NCBI GenBank assembly: GCA_964478425.1 | Contig: CAYZIB010000006.1 | Coordinates: 1 to 64,000, forward strand | Direction: 5' to 3' | Origin: CAYZIB01 sp964478425 | Lineage (GTDB): Bacteria > Bacillota_I > Bacilli_A > Acholeplasmatales > WRBM01 | Length of the DNA: 64,000 nt | Part shown: positions 25,792 through 34,227 of the stretch, one piece after another | Numbering within the stretch: the stretch's first letter is position 1 | Layout of the letters: the number at the start of each line of letters is the position of its first letter | The notes under the pieces: model-generated | Told to the model about the DNA's origin: nothing | What the model saw: the letters and a program-made list of their open reading frames with translations, nothing else | Databases searched by the model: none | Program-made: the position numbers and the translations under genes

Positions 25792-26655
25792 ATGAATTAT
25801 TTAAAACTATATAAAAAATCTGCTCAAGAAGCAATTAATTTAAATAAAGAAGAAACAGCTATATTATATTTATTACAAGAAGCATCTAATATGAATCAAA
25901 CAGAACTTTATACTAATTTTAATAAGAAAGTTGAATGTGATATATTAGAAAAATTTACTATTTTAAAAAATAAATATTTGTACGAAAATATACCAGTTCA
26001 ATATTTAATTGGATATGTTTATTTTATGGGGTATAAATTTTATGTTGATAACAATGTTTTAATTCCTAGATTTGAAACAGAGGAATTAGTTGAACATACA
26101 CTTTATTTATATGATGAATATTTTAAAAATGAAAAAGTTAATGTTTGTGATATAGGTTGTGGAAGTGGATGTATAGCAATATCTTTAGCAAAAGAAATTA
26201 AAAATTCGAATGTTTATGCTACAGATATTTCTGTAGATGCTATTAATGTTGCTAAAAAAAATGCTTTATTAAACGAAGCAAATATTAATTTTCTTGTTGG
26301 AGATATGGTAGAACCATTAATCAATAATAATATAAAAGTTGATATTTTTATTTCAAATCCACCATATATTCCATTAACAGAAGAAGTTGATAGTTTAGTA
26401 AAAGATAATGAACCTAATATTGCATTATTTGGTGGATCTGATGGAATGTTTTTTTATAATAAAATAATTGATAATATTAAAAAAGTTTTAAATACTAAAT
26501 TTATTGTTGGATTTGAGCATGCCTATGATAAAAAAGATGAAATGAAATCTTTAATTTTATCTAAATTTGATGAAAAAGATATTATTATAAAACAATTAAA
26601 AGATATTAATGGGAAAGATAGAATGACTTTTATAATAGGTGGTTTCAATGATTAA
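25792..26655 (+). CDS. prmC: Release factor glutamine methyltransferase
   Basis: A 287-residue SAM-dependent enzyme that methylates the glutamine of the GGQ motif in release factors. The SAM-binding motif is VCDIGCGSGCIAISLA, and the substrate-glutamine motif NPPY is at residues 189-192. The N-terminal region has QYLIGYVYFMGYKFYVDNNVLIPRFETE, typical of PrmC. ATG 25792 is preferred over TTG 25768 because AAGAGGA lies between them. It overlaps tsaC by 8 nt. Confidence 0.95.
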   Translation: MNYLKLYKKSAQEAINLNKEETAILYLLQEASNMNQTELYTNFNKKVECDILEKFTILKNKYLYENIPVQYLIGYVYFMGYKFYVDNNVLIPRFETEELVEHTLYLYDEYFKNEKVNVCDIGCGSGCIAISLAKEIKNSNVYATDISVDAINVAKKNALLNEANINFLVGDMVEPLINNNIKVDIFISNPPYIPLTEEVDSLVKDNEPNIALFGGSDGMFFYNKIIDNIKKVLNTKFIVGFEHAYDKKDEMKSLILSKFDEKDIIIKQLKDINGKDRMTFIIGGFND

Positions 26656-27196
26656 AGAAGGGTACTTATTTGCTTTTCCAACTGATACAGTTTATGGTCT
26701 TGGAACTAGATTTATAGATCTAAAAGGGATTAATAAGATTTATGAATTAAAACAAAGATCAATAGATAAAAAAATACCTGTTTTATTTAGTAATATAGAA
26801 GATATTTTAAAAATATGTATTGTTGATGAAAAAATTTTAAAAATAGCTAAAGCATTTTGGCCAGGAGCATTAACAATTATTTTAAAACTCAAAGAAAAAA
26901 TAAGTGTTTATGATGATACTATTGCAGTAAGAATACCAGATTCAAAAATTGCACTTGATTTAATTAATAAATATGGACCACTAGCAACCACAAGTTGTAA
27001 TTTATCAGGGAAAAAAGAATTAAAAAGCAAAAAAGAAATCATAGAAGTATTTGGTAATAACATTGATTTTGTGATTGATGATATTGAAAATAAAAAGTCT
27101 AATATATCATCTACTATAATAAGTTTTATTGATGGTAAGTTAAATATTTTAAGAGAAGGAACAATTAAAAAAGAAGATATTTTAAAATATGTATAA
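26648..27196 (+). CDS. tsaC: L-threonylcarbamoyladenylate synthase (TsaC/YrdC family)
   Basis: A 182-residue enzyme that makes threonylcarbamoyl-AMP for the t6A37 modification of ANN-decoding tRNAs. Conserved FPTDTVYGLG, the KxR-type motif LKQRSIDKKIP and the region LATTSCNLSG are present. It is the short, YrdC-like form without a Sua5 C-terminal domain. ATG 26648 lies inside the end of prmC. The stop codon is the first part of a very strong terminator. The Bacillus equivalent, YwlC, sits in the same neighbourhood. Confidence 0.94.
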   Translation: MIKEGYLFAFPTDTVYGLGTRFIDLKGINKIYELKQRSIDKKIPVLFSNIEDILKICIVDEKILKIAKAFWPGALTIILKLKEKISVYDDTIAVRIPDSKIALDLINKYGPLATTSCNLSGKKELKSKKEIIEVFGNNIDFVIDDIENKKSNISSTIISFIDGKLNILREGTIKKEDILKYV

Positions 27197-27240
27197 AAAT
27201 CTCCCCTTTGGAAAAAATATAAAAAAGGGGAGATTTTTTT
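27195..27240 (+). terminator. Strong terminator whose 3' arm is the spoIIR ribosome binding site
   Basis: A perfect 15-bp stem (AAAAATCTCCCCTTT 27195-27209 with AAAGGGGAGATTTTT 27224-27238), 14-nt loop and T(7). GGGGAG (27227-27232) in the 3' arm is the only Shine-Dalgarno for the ATG at 27241. The element ends tsaC and would also mask the spoIIR ribosome binding site. Confidence 0.9.
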
Positions 27241-27744
27241 ATGAAAAAAAGTATTTTAATATTAATTTTATTTTTTATTTTTTTAATGATTATTAAAAAT
27301 GATGAAAAAAAAGAAGAAATTAGAATTAGAATTATTTCCAATTCAAATTTAGAAGAAGATTTAATCTTAAAAAGAGAAATAAAAAATTTTACATGTGTTT
27401 TTTTAGAAGAAATGATAAATGATGAAAAAAATATTGAAAATATAAAAATAAAAATTAAAAACAACATTAATAATTTATCTAATGAATTAATAAAATTATA
27501 TAAAGAAAATATTTCTGTTAGTTTTGAAAATCATTTTTTTAAAAATAAAACTTATAATGGTAAAATTATAGAAGGTGGAAATTATTTAACCTTACTTATC
27601 AAAATTAATAATGCTAAAGGAGATAACTGGTGGGGAACCATTTATCCTGAATTATTTAGTATAAATACAGAAGAAAAAATAACTTATAAAAGTTATATAT
27701 TAGAAATTTTAAAAGGGGATAAAAATGTTAAAAAAAGTAGATGA
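27241..27744 (+). CDS. spoIIR: Stage II sporulation protein R homologue
   Basis: A 167-residue protein with an N-terminal hydrophobic signal or anchor (residues 4-18). RIRIISNSNLEEDLILKREIK matches the SpoIIR start RIRVIANSD...DQ.LK..VRD, and EGGNYLTLLIKINNAKGDNWWG matches the signature ending in NWWC, with Gly replacing Cys. SpoIIR is secreted by the forespore and triggers SpoIIGA to process pro-sigma-E in the mother cell. It is somewhat shorter than the Bacillus protein. Position supports the call: B. subtilis has prfA-prmC-...-spoIIR-...-tsaC-...-rpiB-upp-atp. Its ribosome binding site lies inside the preceding terminator. Confidence 0.85.
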   Translation: MKKSILILILFFIFLMIIKNDEKKEEIRIRIISNSNLEEDLILKREIKNFTCVFLEEMINDEKNIENIKIKIKNNINNLSNELIKLYKENISVSFENHFFKNKTYNGKIIEGGNYLTLLIKINNAKGDNWWGTIYPELFSINTEEKITYKSYILEILKGDKNVKKSR

Positions 27745-28144
27745 AACTAATAAAGAAAGTTTGAAAAATTTTTTATTAAAGATTAATAATAATGAAATAA
27801 ATGAGAAATTTGATAATGCATATTTTATTGAAATTGATTCTCAAATTAAAGGTGTAATTGCATATGAAATGTTAGATAATATTGCATTAATTAAATATTT
27901 TATTTTTTATAAAAATCTTGATATTCTTGAAATAAGAAAATTATTTGAATTTAGTAAAAATGATATACTAAATAATGATTTTAAAATTATTACAATTTGT
28001 TATAACGAAGAATCTATAGAGTTATTTTTAAATTTAGAGTTTAATATTATTAATAAAGACAAATGTTTTATTAATGATACAAATATTTTAAAAACAGATT
28101 ATAAAGATGCAGTAGTAATGCAGTATTTAAATAAAAAAAATTAA
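27725..28144 (+). CDS. Divergent GNAT-like acetyltransferase
   Basis: A 139-residue protein overlapping spoIIR by 20 nt. The pattern AYFIEIDSQIKGVIAYEMLDNIALIKYFI resembles the beta strands of a GNAT fold, followed by a helix (EIRKLFEFSKNDIL) and a late CYNEESIELFLNLEFNII like the usual N..A..LY.K.GF motif. A clear acetyl-CoA loop (Q/RxxGxG/A) is not visible, so it may be degenerate. Bacillus has the GNAT-type YwlB in the corresponding place. Fold assignment moderate, substrate unknown. Confidence 0.5.
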   Translation: MLKKVDETNKESLKNFLLKINNNEINEKFDNAYFIEIDSQIKGVIAYEMLDNIALIKYFIFYKNLDILEIRKLFEFSKNDILNNDFKIITICYNEESIELFLNLEFNIINKDKCFINDTNILKTDYKDAVVMQYLNKKN

Positions 28145-28153
28145 AATTAATTT

Positions 28154-28190
28154 TATAAGTTTATTCAGAAATGAATACTTATTTTTTTTA
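28154..28190 (+). terminator. Terminator after the GNAT-like gene
   Basis: ATAAG plus TTATTCA pairs with TGAATA plus CTTAT around GAAA, then a T(8) run. Confidence 0.85.
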
Positions 28191-28220
28191 TAAAAAATGT
28201 TTTCATAAAAAAAATAAAAA

Positions 28221-28248
28221 TTTACATTAAGTAATATTATGTTATAAT
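28221..28248 (+). promoter_or_regulatory. Promoter of the rpiB-upp-atp operon
   Basis: TTTACA at 28221-28226 and TATAAT at 28243-28248, 16-nt spacer, with extended TGT. It lies 20 nt before the rpiB ATG. No further terminator is seen until 36275, so it may drive rpiB, upp and the whole ATP synthase. Confidence 0.7.
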
Positions 28249-28267
28249 ATTAAAAAGAGGTGAAGCA

Positions 28268-28717
28268 ATGAGAATAGCAATTTGTTCAGATCATGGTGGA
28301 AAGAAATTAAAAGATATACTTATTCCATTTTTGATTGATGAAGGATATGAAGTTACTGATTTTGGTACAGATTCTTTAGAAAGCTGTGATTATGTAGATT
28401 ACGGTATAAAAGTAGCTGAAGAAGTTTCTAAAGGAAACTTTGAAAGAGGAATATTAATATGTTCAACAGGTATTGGAATGTCAATTATTGCTAATAAGGT
28501 AAAAAATATTAGATGTAGTTTAATTAGTGATTTATTATCTGCCAAATTAACAAGAGAACATAATAATTCAAATTGCCTTGCTTTGGGTGCTATGATTGTA
28601 AGTAGTGATTTAGCAAAAGAAATATGCAAGGTATGGTTAAATACTGAATTTACTTATGGTAGGCACTTAAGAAGAGTTGATAAAATAAGAAAGTATGAGG
28701 AAGCAAAAAATGAATAA
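28268..28717 (+). CDS. rpiB: Ribose-5-phosphate isomerase B
   Basis: A 149-residue RpiB/LacAB-family enzyme that interconverts ribose 5-phosphate and ribulose 5-phosphate. MRIAICSDHGG carries the conserved Asp-His. Catalytic Cys65 is in LICSTGIGMSI, where most relatives have CGTGIG. HNNSNCLALGA and the phosphate-binding RHLRRVDKI are present. It overlaps upp by 8 nt. Together they provide ribose phosphate, and hence PRPP, to salvage uracil. Confidence 0.93.
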   Translation: MRIAICSDHGGKKLKDILIPFLIDEGYEVTDFGTDSLESCDYVDYGIKVAEEVSKGNFERGILICSTGIGMSIIANKVKNIRCSLISDLLSAKLTREHNNSNCLALGAMIVSSDLAKEICKVWLNTEFTYGRHLRRVDKIRKYEEAKNE

Positions 28718-29333
28718 TTTACATGTTTTAAACCATCCACTTATAAAACACAAACTAAGTTTTATAAGAGATAAAAACACTAAAATGAAGGATTTTAATG
28801 ATTCATTAAGTGAAATTGCATCTTTAATGGCATTTGAAATTACAAGAAATTTCAAAACTAAAAAAATTGAGGTTGAAACACCAATTTGTAAAACTGAAAC
28901 AGAAATTTTAGACAAAGATGTTGTTTTAATCCCTATTTTAAGAGCTGGACTTGGTATGACTGAAGGAATTAGAAGATTAATTCCAACAGCAAAAATTGGA
29001 TTTGTAGGTTTATATAGAGATGAAGAAACTTTAGAACCAAAAGAATATTTTATTAAATGTCCTGATTTAACAAATTGTTCTATATTGTTACTTGATCCAA
29101 TGCTTGCTACAGGGAATAGTGCATGTTATGCAATTGATAAATTAAAGGCTTTAGGAGCAAAAGATATTAGATATGTAGGTTTAGTTGGTTGTATGCAAGG
29201 TGTAAATAAAATTGTTAGTAAACATCCAGATGTAGAATTATATTTAGCTGCCTTAGATGACCATTTAAACGAAAATGGATATATTGTTCCAGGTCTTGGA
29301 GATTGTGGAGATAGACTTTTTGGCACTAAATAA
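28710..29333 (+). CDS. upp: Uracil phosphoribosyltransferase
   Basis: A 207-residue salvage enzyme making UMP from uracil and PRPP. PILRAGLGMTEGI and the PRPP loop LLDPMLATGNS are present, and the C-terminal uracil site reads GYIVPGLGDCGDRLFGTK. ATG 28710 lies in the end of rpiB behind AGGAAG. It directly precedes the ATP synthase genes, the same order as in Bacillus. Confidence 0.97.
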   Translation: MNNLHVLNHPLIKHKLSFIRDKNTKMKDFNDSLSEIASLMAFEITRNFKTKKIEVETPICKTETEILDKDVVLIPILRAGLGMTEGIRRLIPTAKIGFVGLYRDEETLEPKEYFIKCPDLTNCSILLLDPMLATGNSACYAIDKLKALGAKDIRYVGLVGCMQGVNKIVSKHPDVELYLAALDDHLNENGYIVPGLGDCGDRLFGTK

Positions 29334-29559
29334 AGATAAAGTAATTAATGGTATAAGTTTATATGCACTAGTTTCTCAATTTATTATTAGTACAATTTTT
29401 TTATCAATATTAGGTTATTATATTGGTTTTAAAATTAATAATGAAGGATCACTAAAAGGAATTATAGCAGTAATATTTGGTTTAATAGGTATAATTAGTT
29501 TTATTATTCAATTATTATTGATAGAAAGGAGAAAAAATGACAAAAAAAGTAGGGTATAA
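29320..29559 (+). CDS. atpZ: AtpZ-like small membrane protein of the ATP synthase operon
   Basis: Two-helix membrane protein of about 79 residues (helices at about 12-34 and 43-67). A TTG start at 29320 (MALNKDKVINGISLYALVSQF) is preferred: it lies 9 nt after GGAG and 14 nt inside the end of upp, whereas the upstream ATG 29275 would give an odd N-terminus within upp. Size, topology and position just before atpI match AtpZ/AtpI accessory proteins, which are linked to ATP synthase assembly or Mg2+ handling. It overlaps atpI by 23 nt. Confidence 0.65.
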   Translation: MALNKDKVINGISLYALVSQFIISTIFLSILGYYIGFKINNEGSLKGIIAVIFGLIGIISFIIQLLLIERRKNDKKSRV

Positions 29560-29899
29560 AATTGTTTTATATACATGGGTATTAATAATTATCGTGTTTT
29601 TTGGTTTATGGATTTTTTCTCATAGTTGGATGTTACCAAAAAGTTATTTATTAGGAGCTTTAACATCAATAATGTCTTTTATAATGTTAATGAATAGGAC
29701 AAGTTATATTGAAGAAAATAAAAAAGAGCCAAATAATAGTGTTACATCTACATTAACTAGATTTTTACTTTCAGGATTCATACTTGCTGTTGGAGTATTT
29801 GATGAAAGATTTAATGCTATATTAGTTTTAATAGGTTTATTACAAGTTAGAATTGTAATACTTTTTTATGGAATATTTAATAAGAAGGTGGTAGATTGA
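29537..29899 (+). CDS. atpI: ATP synthase subunit I
   Basis: A 120-residue protein with four predicted membrane helices, the usual form of AtpI, which helps assemble the c-ring. It lies immediately before atpB and overlaps its TTG start by 4 nt. Sequence conservation in this family is weak, so the call rests on size, topology and position. Shine-Dalgarno AAGGAG. Confidence 0.8.
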   Translation: MTKKVGYKIVLYTWVLIIIVFFGLWIFSHSWMLPKSYLLGALTSIMSFIMLMNRTSYIEENKKEPNNSVTSTLTRFLLSGFILAVGVFDERFNAILVLIGLLQVRIVILFYGIFNKKVVD

Positions 29900-30567
29900 C
29901 ATTTAGGTTATGGGGACCTTTAAATGATCAAATGTATTCAATGCTTATAATCGTGTTTGCGTTATCTATGTTATCGATTATAGTTGGGTTAAAAGTTAAA
30001 AAAATAAAACCAGAAGATAAGCAACCGTGGTGGTTAGTTATATTAGAAAGTTTAGTTAGTTTAATTAATAACTTTGTTAAGGAAAATATGGGTAAATGGT
30101 GGAAACAATATGCACCATATTATTTTACTTTAGCATTATTGTTGTTTTTTTCTAATATTGCATCAATATTTTTACTTACATCACCGACAAGTTATTTATC
30201 AGTTAATTTTGGTTTAGCATTGATAAGTTTTTTTGTTATTCAACAAGTAGGAATTAGGAGTAACGGAATACTTGGTTATTTAAAAAGTTTTGTATCACCA
30301 GTTTTTGTTATATTACCTATTAATTTGATTTCTGAATTTGCATTACCAGTATCATTGTCATTAAGATTATTTGGTAATATTAGTAGTAGCAATGTTTTAG
30401 TAATGTTTTTAGAAGGATTGTTAGGATATGGAACAATTATTCCAATGCCGATATTTAATATAATTTTTGATATAGGATTTGGAATAATTCAGGTTATGGT
30501 TTTTGTATTACTTTCAATTATTTTTGCAAGTAATAAAGTTAATGAAAAAGATTTAATTATAGAATAG
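29896..30567 (+). CDS. atpB: ATP synthase subunit a
   Basis: A 223-residue membrane subunit forming the ion half-channels of Fo. The essential arginine is Arg157 in SLRLFGNISS. About five to six helices are visible. The start is TTG 29896 behind AAGGTGG, overlapping the atpI stop. Other Fo subunits follow directly. See atpE for the ion-specificity inference. Confidence 0.95.
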   Translation: MTFRLWGPLNDQMYSMLIIVFALSMLSIIVGLKVKKIKPEDKQPWWLVILESLVSLINNFVKENMGKWWKQYAPYYFTLALLLFFSNIASIFLLTSPTSYLSVNFGLALISFFVIQQVGIRSNGILGYLKSFVSPVFVILPINLISEFALPVSLSLRLFGNISSSNVLVMFLEGLLGYGTIIPMPIFNIIFDIGFGIIQVMVFVLLSIIFASNKVNEKDLIIE

Positions 30568-30578
30568 GAGAAAGAAAA

Positions 30579-30842
30579 ATGGAATTAGTAAATTTATTAG
30601 AAGTAGTATTTAATAGTGATTTTAAATCAGCTGTAGCTTATTTTGCTGCAGGATTAGCTGTATTTGTTGGTTTTGCAACAGCTATTGCTCAAGGAAAAGT
30701 TGCTGCAAAAGGTGTTGAAGCTGTTGGTCGTCAACCAGAAGCATCAGGTAAAATTATGGTTACTATGTTACTTGGACAAGCAGTTTGTGAAACATCAGCA
30801 TTATATGGTTTAATTATTGCCTTCATGTTATTATCTAAATAA
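30579..30842 (+). CDS. atpE: ATP synthase subunit c (sodium-type ligand pattern)
   Basis: An 87-residue two-helix hairpin forming the rotor ring. The polar loop is RQPEASGK. The ion-binding carboxylate is Glu71. Around it, Gln38, Val69, Thr72 and Tyr76 occupy the positions of Gln32, Val63, Ser66 and Tyr70 in the sodium-binding c subunits of Ilyobacter/Propionigenium. The 33-residue spacing from Gln to Glu and the 5-residue spacing from Glu to Tyr are the same. Thr for Ser keeps a hydroxyl ligand. The sequence therefore predicts Na+ coupling (inference). It ends one base into atpF. Confidence 0.95.
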   Translation: MELVNLLEVVFNSDFKSAVAYFAAGLAVFVGFATAIAQGKVAAKGVEAVGRQPEASGKIMVTMLLGQAVCETSALYGLIIAFMLLSK

Positions 30843-31363
30843 TGGATTTTATAGATAAAATAGTCGAATTTATTGGTGATGGGTTAACATTTGATTTATC
30901 TCATATTATAATTCAAATTTGTGCAACAATTATTCTTTTTATAATTGTAAGAAAATTTATGTGGCAACCTATCACAAATCTTATTGAAGCTAGAAGAAAT
31001 TTAATCAATCAAGAATTAAATGAAGCTAAAATGAAAAATGCTGAAGCTGAAAGATTAGAAATTTTGACTAAAGAAGAATATTTAAAGACTAAAGAAGAAA
31101 GTAAAAATATAATTGAAAAGGCAATTAATGAAGCTAATTTAGAAAAAGAAAAATTAATATTAGAAGCAAAGCAAGAAGCAAAAAGAAGATTAGAAGAAGC
31201 AGATTTTAATATTAATCAAGAAATAATTAATAAAAGCGATGAAATTAAAAAAGAAATTGTCGATATTGCTTTTGATGCAGCTTTAAAAATTGTTGGAAGA
31301 GAAATCAATAAAGAAGATCATAAAGATATAATAGATGAGATTATCGAGGAATTAGTTATATGA
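30842..31363 (+). CDS. atpF: ATP synthase subunit b
   Basis: A 173-residue peripheral-stalk subunit: one N-terminal membrane helix (about 22-40), then a long charged coiled coil (LIEARRNLINQELNEAKMKNAEAERLEIL and on). Its ATG shares a base with the atpE stop (TAATG), and its end overlaps atpH by 4 nt. Normal length. Confidence 0.95.
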   Translation: MDFIDKIVEFIGDGLTFDLSHIIIQICATIILFIIVRKFMWQPITNLIEARRNLINQELNEAKMKNAEAERLEILTKEEYLKTKEESKNIIEKAINEANLEKEKLILEAKQEAKRRLEEADFNINQEIINKSDEIKKEIVDIAFDAALKIVGREINKEDHKDIIDEIIEELVI

Positions 31364-31866
31364 AAATAGCTTATAATTATGCATATAGTTTAATTGATTA
31401 TTCTAAAGATAAGGAAATATTAGATGATTTTAAAATATTTATCGACTTATTAAATAGTAATCCTGATTTTTATAAGTTATTAAATATAACTACTATATCT
31501 AAAGAAGAAAAGAAAAAAATGATTGATAAAACATTTCCTTTAAATTCAATTTTTATTAGTTTTATAAAAGTATTGATTGATAATAATCGTTTTATTTTGA
31601 TTAATGAAATATATGATGAATATGAAAAGTTATTTTATGAAATGAATGATATTGTTAAAGTAACCATTAAATCTGCTTTAAAACTAGAAGAAAATGAAAT
31701 AAATAAAATAAATTTATATTTTAAAGAAAAATTAAATAAAAAAATAATAATAGAAAACATTATAGATAATAAAATTATTGATGGATATGTTATTAATTAT
31801 AATGGAAATATATTAGATAATTCAGTTATCAATCGCTTGTTTGATATGAAAAATGCAATAATGTGA
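31360..31866 (+). CDS. atpH: ATP synthase subunit delta
   Basis: A 168-residue stalk subunit linking F1 to subunit b. Sequence is divergent but the C-terminal DGYVINYNGNILDNSVINRLFDMKNAIM matches the conserved delta tail (GG..V.IGD.V.D.SV...L). It sits between atpF (ATGA overlap) and atpA as in all F-type operons. Confidence 0.92.
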   Translation: MKIAYNYAYSLIDYSKDKEILDDFKIFIDLLNSNPDFYKLLNITTISKEEKKKMIDKTFPLNSIFISFIKVLIDNNRFILINEIYDEYEKLFYEMNDIVKVTIKSALKLEENEINKINLYFKEKLNKKIIIENIIDNKIIDGYVINYNGNILDNSVINRLFDMKNAIM

Positions 31867-31875
31867 GGTTTTAGT

Positions 31876-33387
31876 ATGGACAAAATAAAAATAAATGAAA
31901 TCTCTAAATTAATTAAAGAACAAATCAAAAATTATGAAAATAAACTTAAAACTGAAGAAATAGGAACAGTTATTAGTGTTGGTGATGGTATATGTCAAAT
32001 CCATGGCCTTGATAATGCTATGGCAAGTGAACTATTAATTTTTCCCAATGATGTTTATGGGATGGTTTTAAATTTAGAACATGATTTAGTAGGAGCTATC
32101 CTATTTGATGATTCAATTAAAATTAAAGAAGGAGATAAAGTTAGATTAACAGGTAAAGTTTTAGAAGTGCCTGTTGGAGATAATTTTATTGGAAGAGTAA
32201 TAGATCCACTTGGTAATCCATTAGATGGAAAGGGAAAAATTATATCTGATAAATATAGAAAAATAGATGTAAAAGCAAGTGGAGTAATTGATAGAGAAAG
32301 TGTTAATGAACCTTTACAAACTGGTATAAAGGTTATTGACACATTAGTTCCTATTGGTAGAGGACAAAGAGAATTAATAATTGGTGATAGACAAACAGGA
32401 AAAACATCTCTTGCAATAGATACAATTTTAAATCAAAAAGGTATGGATATTATTTGTATTTATGTTGCAATTGGTCAAAAAGAATCAACTGTTGTTAATG
32501 TTTATGAAACATTAAAAAAATATGGAGCAATGGATTATTCAATTATAGTAAGTGCATCAGCTTCAAAACCTGCACCACTTCAATATATAGCTCCTTATAG
32601 TGGTTGTGCTATTGCTGAAGAATTTATGTATAGTGGTAAAGATGTTTTAATTGTTTATGATGATTTAACTAAACATGCTATAAGTTATCGTGAACTCGCT
32701 TTATTATTAAAAAGACCTCCAGGAAGAGAAGCTTACCCTGGGGATGTATTTTATCTTCATTCAAGATTATTAGAAAGAAGTGCAAAATTAAATAAAAAAT
32801 TAGGTGGAGGAAGCATTACAGCATTGCCAATAATTGAAACACAAGCAGGTGATATTAGTGCTTATATTCCAACAAATGTTATTTCTATTACAGACGGTCA
32901 AATATATTTACAATCAGATTTATTTTACTCTGGTGTAAGACCAGCTATTAATCCTGGTTTAAGTGTTTCAAGAGTTGGTGGAGATGCACAAACTAAAGCT
33001 ATTAAAAGTGTTAGTGGAACTTTAAGACTTGATTTAGCATCTTTTAGAGAATTAGAATCTTTTAGTCAATTTGGAAGTGACTTAGATCAAAACACTAAAG
33101 AGAAGATTGAAAGAGGAAAAAGGACTGTTGAAATTTTAAAACAAAATTTACATGAAAAACTTGAAATGGCAGAAGAATGTATAATCATATTTGCATTAGT
33201 TAATGGTTTATTAGATGATATTGCTGTTAATAATTTATTAGTATTTGAAAAAGAATTATTTAAATATATTAATAAAAATCAAGAATTTAAAAATTTAAAA
33301 GAAGAAATTCAAAATACTAAAGTTTTAAATAATAAAGAGTTATTAGTAAAACTTATTAAGGAGTTTAAATTAATTTTTAATGAGTAA
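31876..33387 (+). CDS. atpA: ATP synthase subunit alpha
   Basis: A 503-residue non-catalytic nucleotide-binding subunit of F1. The Walker A is GDRQTGKTSLAIDTI. ALPIIETQAGDISAYIPTNVISITDGQIYL and the signature PAINPGLSVSRVGGDAQ are intact. Normal length. It overlaps atpG by 8 nt. Confidence 0.98.
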   Translation: MDKIKINEISKLIKEQIKNYENKLKTEEIGTVISVGDGICQIHGLDNAMASELLIFPNDVYGMVLNLEHDLVGAILFDDSIKIKEGDKVRLTGKVLEVPVGDNFIGRVIDPLGNPLDGKGKIISDKYRKIDVKASGVIDRESVNEPLQTGIKVIDTLVPIGRGQRELIIGDRQTGKTSLAIDTILNQKGMDIICIYVAIGQKESTVVNVYETLKKYGAMDYSIIVSASASKPAPLQYIAPYSGCAIAEEFMYSGKDVLIVYDDLTKHAISYRELALLLKRPPGREAYPGDVFYLHSRLLERSAKLNKKLGGGSITALPIIETQAGDISAYIPTNVISITDGQIYLQSDLFYSGVRPAINPGLSVSRVGGDAQTKAIKSVSGTLRLDLASFRELESFSQFGSDLDQNTKEKIERGKRTVEILKQNLHEKLEMAEECIIIFALVNGLLDDIAVNNLLVFEKELFKYINKNQEFKNLKEEIQNTKVLNNKELLVKLIKEFKLIFNE

Positions 33388-34219
33388 TTTAAGAGAAGTT
33401 AAATCAAGAATTTCTTCGACATTAAAAACATCACAAATTACAAATGCAATGAATATGGTATCTGCATCTAAACTTAGAAGAGCAGAAAAAAAATTTACAT
33501 CATATAACGAATATATGAGCGTTATTAATAATTTGGTTTTTAATGTTATAAAGCCTGATATGCAACATCCTTTATTAGAAAAAAGGGAAGTAAAAAAAGT
33601 ATGTTATATTATTATTACTTCTGATAAAGGTCTTGCTGGTGCTTATAACAATAATGTTGTTAAAAAATTAGAAGCAGAAATTAATGGTTTAGATAATGCT
33701 TATGTTGGCGTAATTGGGAAACATGGTCTTGATTTTTGTAAAAAAAATAATTATAAATTAGTATATGATAAAAGTATATCTATAAGAGATGATGTATTAT
33801 TTATTGATTTAGAAGATATATCTAATAAAATAATTAATATGTTTTTAAATAAAGAAGTAGATGAAATTAATATAATTTATAATAAATATATTAATACTCT
33901 TACACAAGAAGTAGTTTTAGAAAAATTTTTACCATTAGAAATTAAAAATTTAGAAGATAATTTAAATGATTATATTTTTGAAGAAGGAATGGATAATACT
34001 ATTGATTTATTAATTCCGATGTATTTAAAAAATAAATTATATGGTTATGTTTTAAATGCTAAAACAAGTGAACATTCTGCAAGAATGAATTCAATGAAAA
34101 GTGCTACTGATAATGCAAAAGAAGTAATTGATAAATTACAAATTTTATATAATAGAGCAAGACAAGATAGTATTACAAAAGAATTAACTGATATTGTATC
34201 AGGAGCAAATTCTATTTAG
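33380..34219 (+). CDS. atpG: ATP synthase subunit gamma
   Basis: A 279-residue central rotor shaft. The N-terminal helix (REVKSRISSTLKTSQITNAMNMVSASK) and the C-terminal helix SEHSARMNSMKSATDNAKEVI, which ends in QDSITKELTDIVSGA, are conserved. It lies between atpA and atpD with 8-nt spacing to the latter. Confidence 0.97.
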   Translation: MSNLREVKSRISSTLKTSQITNAMNMVSASKLRRAEKKFTSYNEYMSVINNLVFNVIKPDMQHPLLEKREVKKVCYIIITSDKGLAGAYNNNVVKKLEAEINGLDNAYVGVIGKHGLDFCKKNNYKLVYDKSISIRDDVLFIDLEDISNKIINMFLNKEVDEINIIYNKYINTLTQEVVLEKFLPLEIKNLEDNLNDYIFEEGMDNTIDLLIPMYLKNKLYGYVLNAKTSEHSARMNSMKSATDNAKEVIDKLQILYNRARQDSITKELTDIVSGANSI

Positions 34220-34227
34220 GAGGGTCT

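Noticed and set aside
28399..28629. Minus-strand open frames within rpiB, upp and atpA
   Set aside because: They are shadows of conserved plus-strand genes, without ribosome binding sites or recognisable products.
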